Below, piece after piece: positions 45,166 through 55,915 of a DNA stretch of 64,000 nt. The first letter of the stretch is position 1; each line of letters begins with the position of its first letter. The notes under the pieces were generated by a model. The model saw nothing but the letters and a program-made list of their open reading frames with translations, did no database searches and was not told the origin of the DNA. This stretch comes from Bombardia bombarda (taxonomy: Eukaryota > Ascomycota > Sordariomycetes > Sordariales > Lasiosphaeriaceae), in contig JAULSR010000001.1 of assembly GCA_030512295.1 (NCBI GenBank), forward strand, positions 5,045,001 to 5,109,000. Reading direction: 5' to 3'. Position numbers and translations under genes: made by a program.

Positions 45166-46456
45166 TTGATAGCGGGGCAGCAGAGCAAGGGCATCATGAG
45201 GTGCGTGCGACCTTGGAAGTAGAGGCTAGGCGGGCTCGGCGGGCTGGCCTTGCGAATTGGCGACCTACCGCATATTACAATCGGTAAGCTGCAGGGCGCC
45301 AAATCGGAACCCCACCACGAGCCGAGTTTAATGACAGGGCATCCACATGAGATGGTTTTGTAGGTTAGGTCGTTCTTGTGTGCTGCGAACACGCCAGGTG
45401 CAAGTTCCGATTTATCAGCTTCATTTGAGAGTTTGGACTGAGTTTAGGAAAGCCCGAGGCTGCTTAGAGTTAAGGAAGCTTTTTTTTTTTTTCTCACCGA
45501 CAAAAGAATTTGCTCCCGGCTTACCCGTATTAGGCAATGTTGCCACTATTTGTTACTTCCAGATCGATCCCCAAAAAGATATCTCGAGCTCCTCCTCTCC
45601 AGTTAGGTAACATGACTTTAGTTCCGTCGCCTTGTCAGACACACAGGCAGGTGTGTACCATTATATCTACCGTATTTGCATGGGATTGATTGGGTCCAGC
45701 ACCGGCTCCCCGCTCTGCCATTGCGCCCGCCGTTTTTGTCTTACCACCCACCCATGGGCCATACTCAGTAGTTTAGGTACTTACCGACCCAAGACGCGGA
45801 GTGCTACACAATAAAGGCGGAATAACAGCTGGGTAGGTACTTTTCCAGCGATGGATGATGTCAGATCCCTCTTGTATGATGCCACTTCTTCCCGCGAAGC
45901 CACCTATTGCAATTTGTCCATCCAACATTAGGTAAGACAGACAAGCTTAATTCTTCCTGCCCCCCGCGATAGGTCGCGCTCTCATTTCTAACACCAAAGG
46001 TCTAAAACTCACCACAGAATGCACAAGACGTGTCCGCACTTTCGAAGTACTAACCACAGCCAAGCACGAGGCTTAGGCAGGTACTGCTAGTAGTAGTAGG
46101 ATATCGTACAACGTTATAGGTCAGATGGGCGGTCAAGTAAAGCACATAGGTACCCACGGACTTACTTTTACCTATTTGCGGTGTGACTGAGGGTGGTTTT
46201 GGGTCTCGGGCTGGGTGCGGGTTCCAATGCTGGGCTGGGGTGACGGACGGACGCGTCCCATCGGCTAAGGCGCGAAGCTTTTTTATTCCCCTACCATGCA
46301 TCATAGTGACCATACCTTGCCTCGAGGCTTGCGACGACAAGGCCACCAGTTATCTCAAATCTTGTGATAGGCCAGAGAATTGTAGCTGCAGGGAAACATA
46401 CTGCAGTTCAGCAAGCGAAAACCATGCGAAACCCGAGCCCGAAACCTCGCATCCGA

Positions 46457-46475
46457 CCTACCTTACCAAGGTAGG
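46457..46475. repeat. Perfect inverted repeat of the TACCT/AGGTA motif
   Basis: CCTACCTT-ACC-AAGGTAGG has 8-bp arms and a 3-bp spacer. It has the same core as the inverted repeats near 641 and 1051. Confidence 0.8.
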
Positions 46476-47525
46476 GACTTACAAGGCATCAATAATTGGA
46501 GCTATTATTTACCTTTCCAACTGCTTGTCCATGTTTACGACCTTCCTCATTCATACCACTAACGCACACGCAACTTCCAGGTTGTTCCCACACAGACACA
46601 GAAACACAGTCACACACACCGCAAAACTCCGCCTCCGTGCTACGGTCTAGCCTGTGTTCTGTTCCTTCCATTACAGGTGTGCACTTACTCCGCGTGAGTC
46701 ACTCCCCGGCAGGGTTCATCAGGCTCGACCGCCCACCACTGCGTCTAGACTTGTCCGTCTGTCCATATGACCACGCGACATGCCTTCTCCGTATACTGGT
46801 ACATCTCGGTTAGAGTCAGACGGACCTAATGCATCATATATTACGGCGCATACCGGCAACGGGTCTGCGTCTCAAATTGGCGGGCACAATCCTCGTTGGA
46901 CCATGACCGTTCCCCTCCCCATTCAAACGACATTCAAACGACATTCAAGATGTGATTAAGATCACAGACTTGAGGCTTCCATGTTAGTTCCCGTCCTTTT
47001 ATCACGCGCCGCGCGCGCGCCTTTGGTCGGAGCCTGCCTGCAGTCCAGAGGCGTGCAGCATGTACACAGTATCCGCAGCCCCCAAAGTTTGCACGCGGCA
47101 CGCGGCACGGCGCCAGGATGGACTCGATAATCGTATGCAAGATCAGACCTGCCTCGGCTCGACTCCAGCTCATCCGCTGCTTATCCCCATAACTCACTAA
47201 TCGGCAAGGAAGCAGATTCAGAGAGCCCAGAGCTCTGTTGTTTATTAACTTGACAAATAAACCGACAGACCGCCGTGATGCAATTCCCGCCCGCTTTTAG
47301 AAGCCCTCCCTTTATAATAAGCACGTTTTCTTAAATAATGTACATGGGAGCCGATCGCTTTGCTCCTCGTTCATTAGCAACACACTAAAAATCAACATAA
47401 TGAGATTGAGATCTCCAGGTAGCTTGGCGACTTTTGTTCCAAGACGCTACTCCAATCCCGGCTACCTTAAAACTCAACGATACAACTTCAAATAGGTGGT
47501 TAAAAAGGTCAATCAATAGGTTCGT

Positions 47526-49201
47526 CTAACCCATGATCATACCCTTCATGCCCGACAGGTCGCCCTCCTTGGCAGCAATCTCAAAGTACCCGTAGATAAT
47601 GCTGGACAAGCGAGTTAGTAAGGCAATGGCACAAAGTTGGAAAGATATTAGATAACCTACGTGACGGCAAGAAGAGTTCCGGTTCCGGAGCCAAGAGCAC
47701 CCATGAGGTCGCTGGCGACTGACAGAGCTCCAATGCAGGCGCCACCGAAGGCAGCAGCAGTAGGGATGATGCGCTTCAACTCCTTGTACATGCTCTGGTC
47801 ACGGTGACCAGCCATAACAAGTCCCTGGTCCTTGAGCTGCTTGGCAACATCGCGGGGGCTGGAGCCCGAAACCTCAATCCAGGTCTTGGAGAAGACAGCG
47901 CAAGCGGTGAGCATGTAGGCGATGTACACAGCAGTATGGATGGGGTCGAGGAGAGCGTCCTTGAAGTTAAGGGGAGGCGACATATAGTAGACGAGGCCGG
48001 AGATGGCAGAGAGCTGGGACGAACCGTCCTTAGCCTCCCAGACGCCAAAGAGACGGACGAGGAGGTTCTCAGAGAAGCGCGAGTAGAGCATCTGGCTGAT
48101 CAGGAAGATGTTGGAGGACAGAGCCGACTGCAACATGATGGGCATGTTGGAGGTGTAGAAAAGGCGGACGGGGTACGAGCCGCGGGCACCACGCTGGCGC
48201 GACGACTTGACGGGGATCTCGACGCGAAAGCCCTGGAGGTAGATGACGGCAGCGAAGACGAGGAGAGTGGCAAGCAGGTTCATGATGTTGGGCAGGTTCT
48301 GTCTGTAGAAAGCCTCCTGGAGAGCTCTCTGCTTGTTGGGCCACGTCATAAGGAGGTGGAAAAGGGCGATGACGGCACCCTCGTACTCGGGGCCACGGCC
48401 GGTGTTGATCGAGGTAGGGGAGAAAGCCTTCCACATGATGGACTCGCAGATGTTGGTGGCGATGAAAAGCGAGATTCCGCTGCCAAGGCCATATCCCTTC
48501 TGGAGGAGCTCATCGAGGAGAATGACAATCATGCCGGCGACGACCAATTGGAGGATCAGAAGGAAGACAATTCCAGCACCAAGATCGCTCGGGGGGCCGT
48601 AGAGCCCGGTGAAGACGTAGACAGTGGCGGTTCCGACGGAGAGAATCAGGGCGAACAGCTTTTGGGCGGTCTGGTAGAGCTCACGATCCGACTTGAGGTC
48701 GAGGTTGACATCGATCATGTGGGTACCGGCGAGGAGCTGGAAGACCATGCCGGACGAGATAATGGGAGTGATACCCAATTCCATCAATGTTCCTCTGTTA
48801 CTCGCCATCATCATGCGCAGCCAGTATAAAGGGTCGGAGGTGTCTGAGGAGACGATGCCATAAAGCGGCATCTGGCTCATGACCAAGAAGATGAGAAGCG
48901 TCAAGCCAGTCCACATCAGCTTTTGGTTGAAGGGGATCTTGGTCTCCGGCTGCTGAACCTCGGGAAGGAACGGCACGAACGGCTTGACCAGGTCGAGAAA
49001 ACGTACTGCATCATCGAGACAAGTCAGCGCGCAATCCTCAGAGAGTGTCGTGATGGAGGCAGGGTCGGGTGAGGTTCAATTGGAAGCTCCATCGCTGCGT
49101 CGCGATGTCGACTCGAGCTTCGATGGAGCTTCGACGAGCTTCGAACGGGGACGGAGCTCCAATGACGCGCTTCGCGGATTCGGGCACTTACAGGAACTCA
49201 T
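47526..49201 (-). CDS. sec61: Sec61 alpha subunit of the ER protein translocon
   Basis: This is the pore-forming subunit of the heterotrimeric Sec61 channel for co- and post-translational import into the ER. Three exons: 49201-49192 (only ATGAGTTCCT), 49005-47661 and 47601-47526. Splicing gives 476 residues, the exact family size, starting MSSLRFLDLVKPFVPFLPEV and ending SGMKGMIMG. Ten membrane helices can be followed. Family hallmarks include the plug and TM2 region (YWLRMMMASNRGTLMELGITPI), GSGISLFIATNICE in the middle, and the cytosolic loops with PVKSSRQRGARGSYPVRLFYTSNMPIMLQ that contact the ribosome. The last exon supplies the conserved tail IIYGYFEIAAKEG. Its start lies about 630 bp from that of MOD5, so the two genes share a divergent promoter region. 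Confidence 0.97.
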
Positions 49202-49828
49202 GTTGGGCGGTTGGGCGAAGATAAAAAACTAAAAAAGACTATCGCATCCAGAAGGGACTGGAGGAATTGAAAAAGAGCGACAACAACTCTAGCAATTAGA
49301 GAGCGTTGTCGGCGCGATTTTGTGGAAAGGGGGGGAGGAGATGGCAGATGATGGGGAAGCGGCTCCGCGAGATCTGGCTTCTAAATTGTATTCCTGTGAT
49401 GTGTCCAATTTTGAACGGGGCCTACACGTGATCCCACCCCCTGTGTTTGGCCACTCTGGAGCCAGCCGCTCAACCGCTGCACTGGTCCTGGCGGTCCGCA
49501 ATTTGGCGCGGCGGGCACCTGGAACAGTCCAAGCTTTTCTATTCTACACACGGACCCACTGGAGCTATTCAAACGCCAAGCCGTTATCCATCGAATTTCT
49601 GACCACGACTTTGCGAAACGCGGGCAACCTTTTTCCCCCAAGAAATAAGGTTGAACAACGCGCCAGCACAACGATGGGGCGCGCGATTCATTCTGAACCT
49701 TTTCCGACCTGGCGGCTCTCTTCTTGACTCCATCAATGAAGTGTTTTCCCAGAATACTTCGATTTGCACGCCCATTTTCATTCACAACATCAGCCGCAGC
49801 AGCTCTCCGCTGTTGCCCGCGGCCCGTG
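49202..49828. promoter_or_regulatory. Divergent intergenic promoter region SEC61/MOD5
   Basis: 627 bp between two start codons on opposite strands, so it carries both promoters and leaders. It includes a CpG-containing stretch with repeated TCGAGCTTCGATGG-like segments (about 49110-49145). No gene seen. Confidence 0.6.
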
Positions 49829-51372
49829 ATGGAGCCACTCGTGGTCATCTACGGCTCCACTGGAACCGGAAAGTCCGATGTACGTGACAAACACGCCTAG
49901 CTGCCTACCTACCTAGTTATAGGTTCCGACCACTTCTGCACCGCGCCCGCGCTGACGAAGATGCGACGACAAACAAACAGCTCGCCGTGGAACTGGCGAC
50001 CAGATTCAATGGCGAAATCATCAACGCCGACGCGATGCAGATGTACGAGGGCTTGCCAATCATTACTAACAAGCTTACCTCCTCTGAGAAGCGCGGCATC
50101 CCTCACCACCTCCTGGGCAATATCCCGCTTGAGGACGAGCCCTGGAGCGTGACCCACTTCAAGCGCGAGGCGAACCGCATCGTCGCCGAGATCCGCGACC
50201 GGGGCAAGCTGCCCATCGTCGTCGGTGGCACCTCCTACTACCTTGATGGCCTCCTCTTTGACGAGCGCCTGGTCGAGGAGCACAAGGACGCCGCCGCTGG
50301 CATCCTCCCCACCCGCGACGAGCTCGAGGCGCAGTACCCGATCCTCTCAGGCCCGGCCGAGGCCATGCTCGCCAAGCTGCGCGAGGTGGACCCCGCTATG
50401 GCGAACCGCTGGCACCCAAACGACATCCGCAAGATCCGTAACTCGCTCGAGATCTACTTCAGCACAGGCCGCCGCGCGTCCGACATCTATGCCGAGCAGC
50501 GTGTCCGGAAAGGGGCGGCGCAGGCCCGCAGCGGTAGCAAACGGAGTAACTCGTGGAAGACGCTCCTGATCTGGCTGTACGCCAAGCCCGAGGTGCTCAA
50601 CGAGCGACTCGAGACACGCGTCGACAAGATGGTGGATAAAGGCCTGCTCGATGAGACGGCTGAGGTGTATACCAAACTCCAAAGCCGCCTAGCGGCCGGC
50701 GAGGACGTGGACCGCACAAAGGGCATTTGGCAGTCCATCGGCCTGAAGCAGTTTGAGCCGTACCTGCGCGCTCTCGAGGAGACGCCAGACGACCATTCCA
50801 AGCTTGATGCGCTCAAACAGGCTGGCATCGAGGACACCAAGACGGCTAACCGCCGGTACGCAAAGTCACAGGTGCGGTGGATCACCATGAAGACGCTCAC
50901 TTCGCTGCAGGAGGAAAAGGTACTTGATAGGCTCTTCCTCCTCGACAGCTCAAACATCCAGCTATGGAAGGAGGAGGTGCTAGAAAAGGGCGTTGAGCTG
51001 ACCAGACAGCTGCTTGCTGACGAGCAGCTTCCCCAGGCGGTTGATCTGTCTGAAACGGCCAGGGAAGTATTGAGTTCCAAGGTCGAGAGGAGTAATCGCC
51101 AGGAAGTTGCGTGTAATCAGACGTGTGACCTCTGCAAGAAGACGTTCTTGACAGAAGACTTGTGGCAAACACACTTAAAGAGCAAAAAGCACCGTAAAGC
51201 CGTGGAGTGGGTAAAAAGAACTTCTTTGATGGTCATTGACCAGGCTCCTGGAAAGGAGGCTGCTCAAGAAGAACCTCGGGTTTCACAAGGAGAGGCTCAA
51301 GCTGCTCAAGGGGAGCAGCCACAAGGAATTCAGGAAGCTGAATCTAAACCAAAGCCAAACGAACCATTATAG
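49829..51372 (+). CDS. mod5: tRNA dimethylallyltransferase (tRNA isopentenyltransferase, Mod5/MiaA family)
   Basis: Transfers the dimethylallyl group of DMAPP to N6 of A37 in tRNAs that read UNN codons (i6A37), in cytosol, nucleus and mitochondria. Exon 1 is 49829-49879 (MEPLVVIYGSTGTGKSD), then an intron 49880-49980, then exon 2 49981-51372. The product is 480 residues. Motifs: P-loop GSTGTGKSD; NADAMQMYEGLPIITNK (DMAPP/tRNA site); VVGGTSYYLDGLL; RWHPNDIRKIRNSLEIYFSTGRRASD; KGIWQSIGLKQF. The eukaryote-specific C2H2 zinc finger (CDLCKKTFLTEDLWQTHLKSKKH) sits near residues 395-417 and is followed by a Gln/Glu-rich tail. The intron holds CTACCTACCTAG. The gene runs convergently into LYS4 with a 239-bp gap. 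Confidence 0.96.
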
Positions 51373-51611
51373 CAGGAAATCAAACCCAACTTCAAGATCC
51401 AATCTTTTTCTTTCCCTTAGGTTTGTCCAATTCATACATGACGTGACATGCACCGCAAAACAGAAAAGAAAATCAGTGCTATTCAAGATTTCTTTTAGTA
51501 TCCCTTCATCACTACCCAAACACATATGATATAAGATATGTACAACAATTACAGCAGTATTTCTATTTACATTTTCACCCACAAGGCTTCATCAGCAGCC
51601 CACTCACTCGC

Positions 51612-54035
51612 CTAGCTCGAAATCTGACTCTTCACCCACTTCTCCAAACCGCCCTTGGCGATAATCTCCTGCACATTCGGCGGCAGCTCGCCCACCTTTT
51701 GGCTCCATGTCGCGCCGCCCTCGCCCTCCGTCACCGTCACCTTGCTCCTCCGCACATCCCACTCAAACTTCCACCCCGTCCTTCTCGTCAGCGCCTTCTC
51801 CCCAAACGTCTCCCGCAGCCTCTGCACCAGCCTCGGTACCTCAACCCCCATGAGCGCATTGTTGATGCTGTTCCTGCTAAAGATGTTGCCAAAGCTGCCA
51901 GCCACCACCAGCGGGATCTTCTTGGCCAAGATGGCCGTGGCCGCCTGCTCGCGCGAGCTGCCACAGCCAAAGTTGAACCCAGACACCAAGATATCGCCGG
52001 TGCGCGCCACGGCACCAAACTCCTTATCGTAATTCTCCATGCACACTTCAGCCATCTTGTCGACGGACACGTTATCCTGGTAGGTATACTTGCCCGGGTA
52101 GATACCATCCGTGTTGATGTTATCCGCGTCGCAAAAGACAATCTCGCCCTCGACCTTCTCCGGGAACCCAGGCAAGATCTCCGTCAGGCTCTCCACCTCC
52201 GCCTCAGCAGGCGCAGCAGCTGCAGCTGCCACCCCCTCCCCAAGCACCTCCTTCTCCGCATTGGCAATCATGCTCTCCGCCTCGGCAATCAGCTTGTCCA
52301 AGGCCTCCTCCACGCTCATCGCCTTGTCCTGCACGAAATCGCCATTGCCCTCCCCGATGATCACCTTCTCGACGCCCTCGGGCTTCTCGTACCAGCCCGG
52401 GCCGGCGATCCTGCCCTTGAGCGCGCTGGCCGCCACCACCTCGGGGCTGGCCAGGTACGCCTTGGCGTCGGTCGAGCCCATGCGGCCCTTGAAGTTGCGG
52501 TTGCTGGCGCTGATGCCGTTCTCGCCCGGCTCGAGCAGGCCCGTGCCGAGGCCGATGCAGGGGCCGCAGCCCGACGGCAGCGGCTGCGCGCCCGCGTCCA
52601 GCAGCACCTGCCAGTCGCCCGTCTCCTCGGCCTCGCGCTGCTCGACAAGCGACGCGGCGGCGATGTAGAACTTGACGCCGTCGGCGATCTTGGGGGTGAC
52701 GCCGTCCTCCTTGGTGGCGTCTTTGAAGACCTTGGCGGCGGCGGCGATGTCGGAGGCGCGCGAGTTGGTGCAGGACACCAGGTAGGCCTTGTCGAGCTTG
52801 ATGTTCTGCGCCTCGAGGTCCTTGAGCGGCGTAGCGATCTTGACCGAGTTCGGCCCTGCGACGAAGGGCGACAGGGTGGACAGGTTGAGGTAGAGCGACT
52901 TGGCGTAGGTAGCGCCAGGGTCGGCCGTCAGCTGGTTGGCGATGAGCTCGTCGATCTTGGCGTGGGTGAACTGGCCGCGGGAGTTGAGGTCGGGGTTCAG
53001 CATGGCCGAGGTCGTGGCCTTGGCCCGGAGCCACTGCTGCAGGACAGCGTCGATGGGGAACAGGCCGGAGAGGGCGCCCCACTCGGTGGTCATGTTGGCG
53101 ATCGTCAGGCGGTCGTCGACGGAGAGGGTGCGCATGGTCTGTTCGGAGCCAGTGAACTCGATGGCGTGGTTGAGGACGTCGTCGTTGTTGAAGAGGCCGC
53201 AGAGGGCGACAATGACGTCCTTGCCCGTCACGCCGACGGGGAGCAGGCCCGTGAAGGTAACCTTGGCGATGGGGGGGATCTGCCACCAGGTGCGGCCGGT
53301 GGCCCAGATGCTGGCGGCGTCGGTACGCACCATGGGCGTGCCCAGGCAGCCCACGCCGCCGTACATGTTACTGTGCGAGTCGGAGGCAACAGTGACGGTA
53401 CCGGGCCAGGCGTAGCCCTCCTCGACCATGATCTGGTGGCCGATGCCCCGTCCGGCGGGGTAGAAGTCAACGCCGTGCTTCTGGGCGAACTCCTCGATCT
53501 GGCGGTACTTTTTGAGGTTGGACTCGCTCTTGTTCTGCACATCGTGGTCGAGCGTCATGACGACCTGCTTATTGTTGTGGATCTTGGAGGCGCCAATGGA
53601 CATGAACTTCATGGCGACTGGCCACGAGTTGTCGTGCGTCATGCAGTGGTGCGGCGAGAGCGTAACATAGTCGCCGGCCTTGACCTTCTTGCCAGGCGCG
53701 AGACCAACTGAGTATCGCTGGACGATCTTCTCCGTCAGGGTCTGGGGGCTTTGCGGCGAGGCCGTCTTGAGCGGAGGGATGTCGCTCTCGAGTTGGGAAT
53801 GGAAGGCATTCTGGCGCAGTCGGGGGGTCGTGGTATAGGCGGCAGCGAAGCGTAGTGGTTGCTGGAACGAGGTCCTAGGTCGGAGGAAGAGTTGGCGAGA
53901 GCTTCTGGTGGCTGCCAATGCCAGGCTTCTTCTCTAAACATGGGCCAATTGGGGAAAATGGTTAGTAAGCTTTCGTACAATGCAACGGCCGACGTGCATC
54001 TAGAGCGTCAATTGGCATACCACAGGGAGCATCAT
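51612..54035 (-). CDS. lys4: Homoaconitase, mitochondrial (lysine biosynthesis, Lys4)
   Basis: A 4Fe-4S enzyme that converts homocitrate/homoaconitate to homoisocitrate in the fungal alpha-aminoadipate pathway, in the mitochondrial matrix. Exon 1 is 54035-54021 (15 coding bases, MMLPV); the intron 54020-53934 has a TACTAACC branch site; exon 2 is 53933-51612. The result is 778 residues, normal for the family. The spliced N-terminus (MMLPVRRSLALAATRSSRQL) is a clear Arg-rich mitochondrial presequence, which the unspliced frame lacks. Catalytic domain: HDNSWPVAMKF, DSHSNMYGGVGCLGTPMVRTD, and cluster cysteines in SCTNSRASD and SGCGPCIGLG (about residues 393, 459 and 462). Swivel domain: NINTDGIYPGKYTY, then GFNFGCGSSREQAATAILAKKIP. 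An Ala-rich linker precedes the swivel domain. No defects seen. Confidence 0.96.
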
Positions 54036-55915
54036 GATGGCCTGATATCACAACTGAGCATGGTAGACCGCCAAGACACAAAACATGGAGTTATGGACAA
54101 CGACCTGGGGAACAACGGTGGTGGTGGTGGAGGAGCTCCATTGCGTGACCACTGACCGTCTTCGGAATGGCAGAAAAAAATCTTATCTCCAGGGGCCGCG
54201 GGTGCTGGGAGCCGCCAAGAGCTCAGTGTCACTGCCGGCCGGCACTGGGCATTCGTACTTTAAACCCAGCTGGGAACGTCGGTGCGACGCAGTAACTTCC
54301 GCCGATCGGTAATCGGGATCCGCGGGTTTGATCAAACCCGCAGGCACTAGAGTAAGTAGGTGTCCGTAGCAAATATAATCTCATCACGTCTCCACGGCTC
54401 CCCTTATTCTGACTGCCCCATCGCATTCTAGCCCCTCGGATCCGGGAGCTCGTCGGGGCACGCCGCACAGCACTATTCATAATTCCGGTCGCATGCATCT
54501 GTGACAGACCCTCGGGTTCAACAGTCAGCGACGTTCAAAGTTCCTTCTGCCAATATTCGGTTTCCATTTTCGGTTGCAAACACGCATGGTCCTTTGGTCC
54601 TATAGGGCTGCTACGTCCTACATAATTAAAGCATACCTGACCTGTTCGGCGTTGTGGTCCATTCGGCGTGAACGTCCGTCCGTTCGGCGGATTGGTATGT
54701 ATTGTGGCTCAGCATGGTCAATAAATTGCATTACGTATGCGCGACAGCCGCTGTCGTGTGTCAATGGGAGCCTGTCTCCCTGTCTGTTGTGCTGAAGCAA
54801 ATGTGCTAGTAGACGTGATCGACAACCTTGACGAACAAGGAGGCCCCAGGCCCGTGCCCGGGTGACTCACCTCTGCATTCTGCAACTGGTCGGTGAATCT
54901 TCAGGTGTAACTGCAACATTGGTTGGTAGGAAGCCAGTGACCTTGCTGGCTCATCATAATGATTTCACTTTTGCAGTACAGACACGCGAGCAAAACGAGG
55001 GCTTTTGCTTTCACTAGGGAGAAAAGACTATACGACAGATACACAGCAATCCGTGGCTAATGGACTAGTAGCAGTTATATACCCCACTATCTCGTACGGT
55101 AAGTATCGCATCTATACGCGGAATGCGAAGGCTTTGAGGGGGTACATGATCCGCAAACGGCATAATCCCGGGTTCAAGCTTTCCAGCGATACCTACCGCG
55201 ACCTTTTTAACAAAACCCATTCCCAAGGCAAACGAGCCTTTTTCCAGGGTCGGTTCTGATTTCCATTCTGGGGTATTTGAGCCTATCGGAGGCGGTAGAG
55301 TACGAAACACGATTTGTATTCGTACCTTAAGTTGGGCGTCATTCGTCATCGGTCATCAGGCAGCGCTGGACGCTGAACGGGCAGGTACGCCAGCAAGGCC
55401 AGGCACGTAAGTCGAGGCCACCAGGCAGCTGCCCTGTGCCACAGTGCTGCTGTCGCTGGGAAATGGCTGACTTATCCACCTACGGATATAACTTACCTCA
55501 ATGTACTGCCCCACCCCGCCAAAGCCCGCTTCCATTACCTACTAGAACTTAGAGCCGGCCTGGTTCCACATGTCTTTGTCCCTCGTCCTTCAGTTCGAGA
55601 TCGACCCTCCTTCTGTAATCGGGACGAGGCCATTGTCGCCGGCTGAAACTTCGAAACTGCCACCTCTCTTTCGTGTCCCGTTTCTGGGAAGCCGCCGTGC
55701 CAGATTCATGACTCGACACCGACGGACGCGCTCTTTAATCGCAGCGGCAATCGCGCAAACGGACTTGCCTTTCTATCTTGAAGGAGCTGCCCACTGAGCT
55801 CTGGCTCACTCACTCACCTGGCTACGGCTCCTACCAACTGCTGCTCAGCGCTCAGCGCCCAGTGCTCCCTTAAATTTTAGGTTTGGACAGTCGCCACAGA
55901 CCCAGAGAAGAAGCT
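54036..55915. other. Intergenic, LYS4 promoter and upstream flank of the regulator gene
   Basis: No gene supported. The first 200 bp are the likely LYS4 promoter. An AP1/Gcn4-like TGACC-rich stretch occurs near 54145-54155, but it is not diagnostic. Confidence 0.5.

Larger units (their letters stand above)
44644..47525. other. Intergenic, about 2.9 kb between ABCC and SEC61
   Basis: No gene supported. It contains three perfect 11-bp repeats of GGATGTTAGCA (45133-45165), an 11-bp repeat CATTCAAACGA in tandem (about 46920-46947), several TAGGTA motifs (45771-45784, 45831-45843, 46141-46155) and a perfect inverted repeat at 46457-46475. The first 200 bp form the ABCC promoter. Confidence 0.5.

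Noticed and set aside
47804..48829. 341-codon plus-strand open frame antisense to SEC61
   Set aside because: Antisense shadow of a conserved gene, with skewed Asp/Glu/Gly/Val composition and no motif.
51699..53711. 670-codon plus-strand open frame antisense to LYS4
   Set aside because: It is a shadow of the GC-rich, strongly biased LYS4 codons. Its His/Arg/Leu/Val-biased composition is typical of antisense frames, and the homoaconitase on the other strand is unambiguous.
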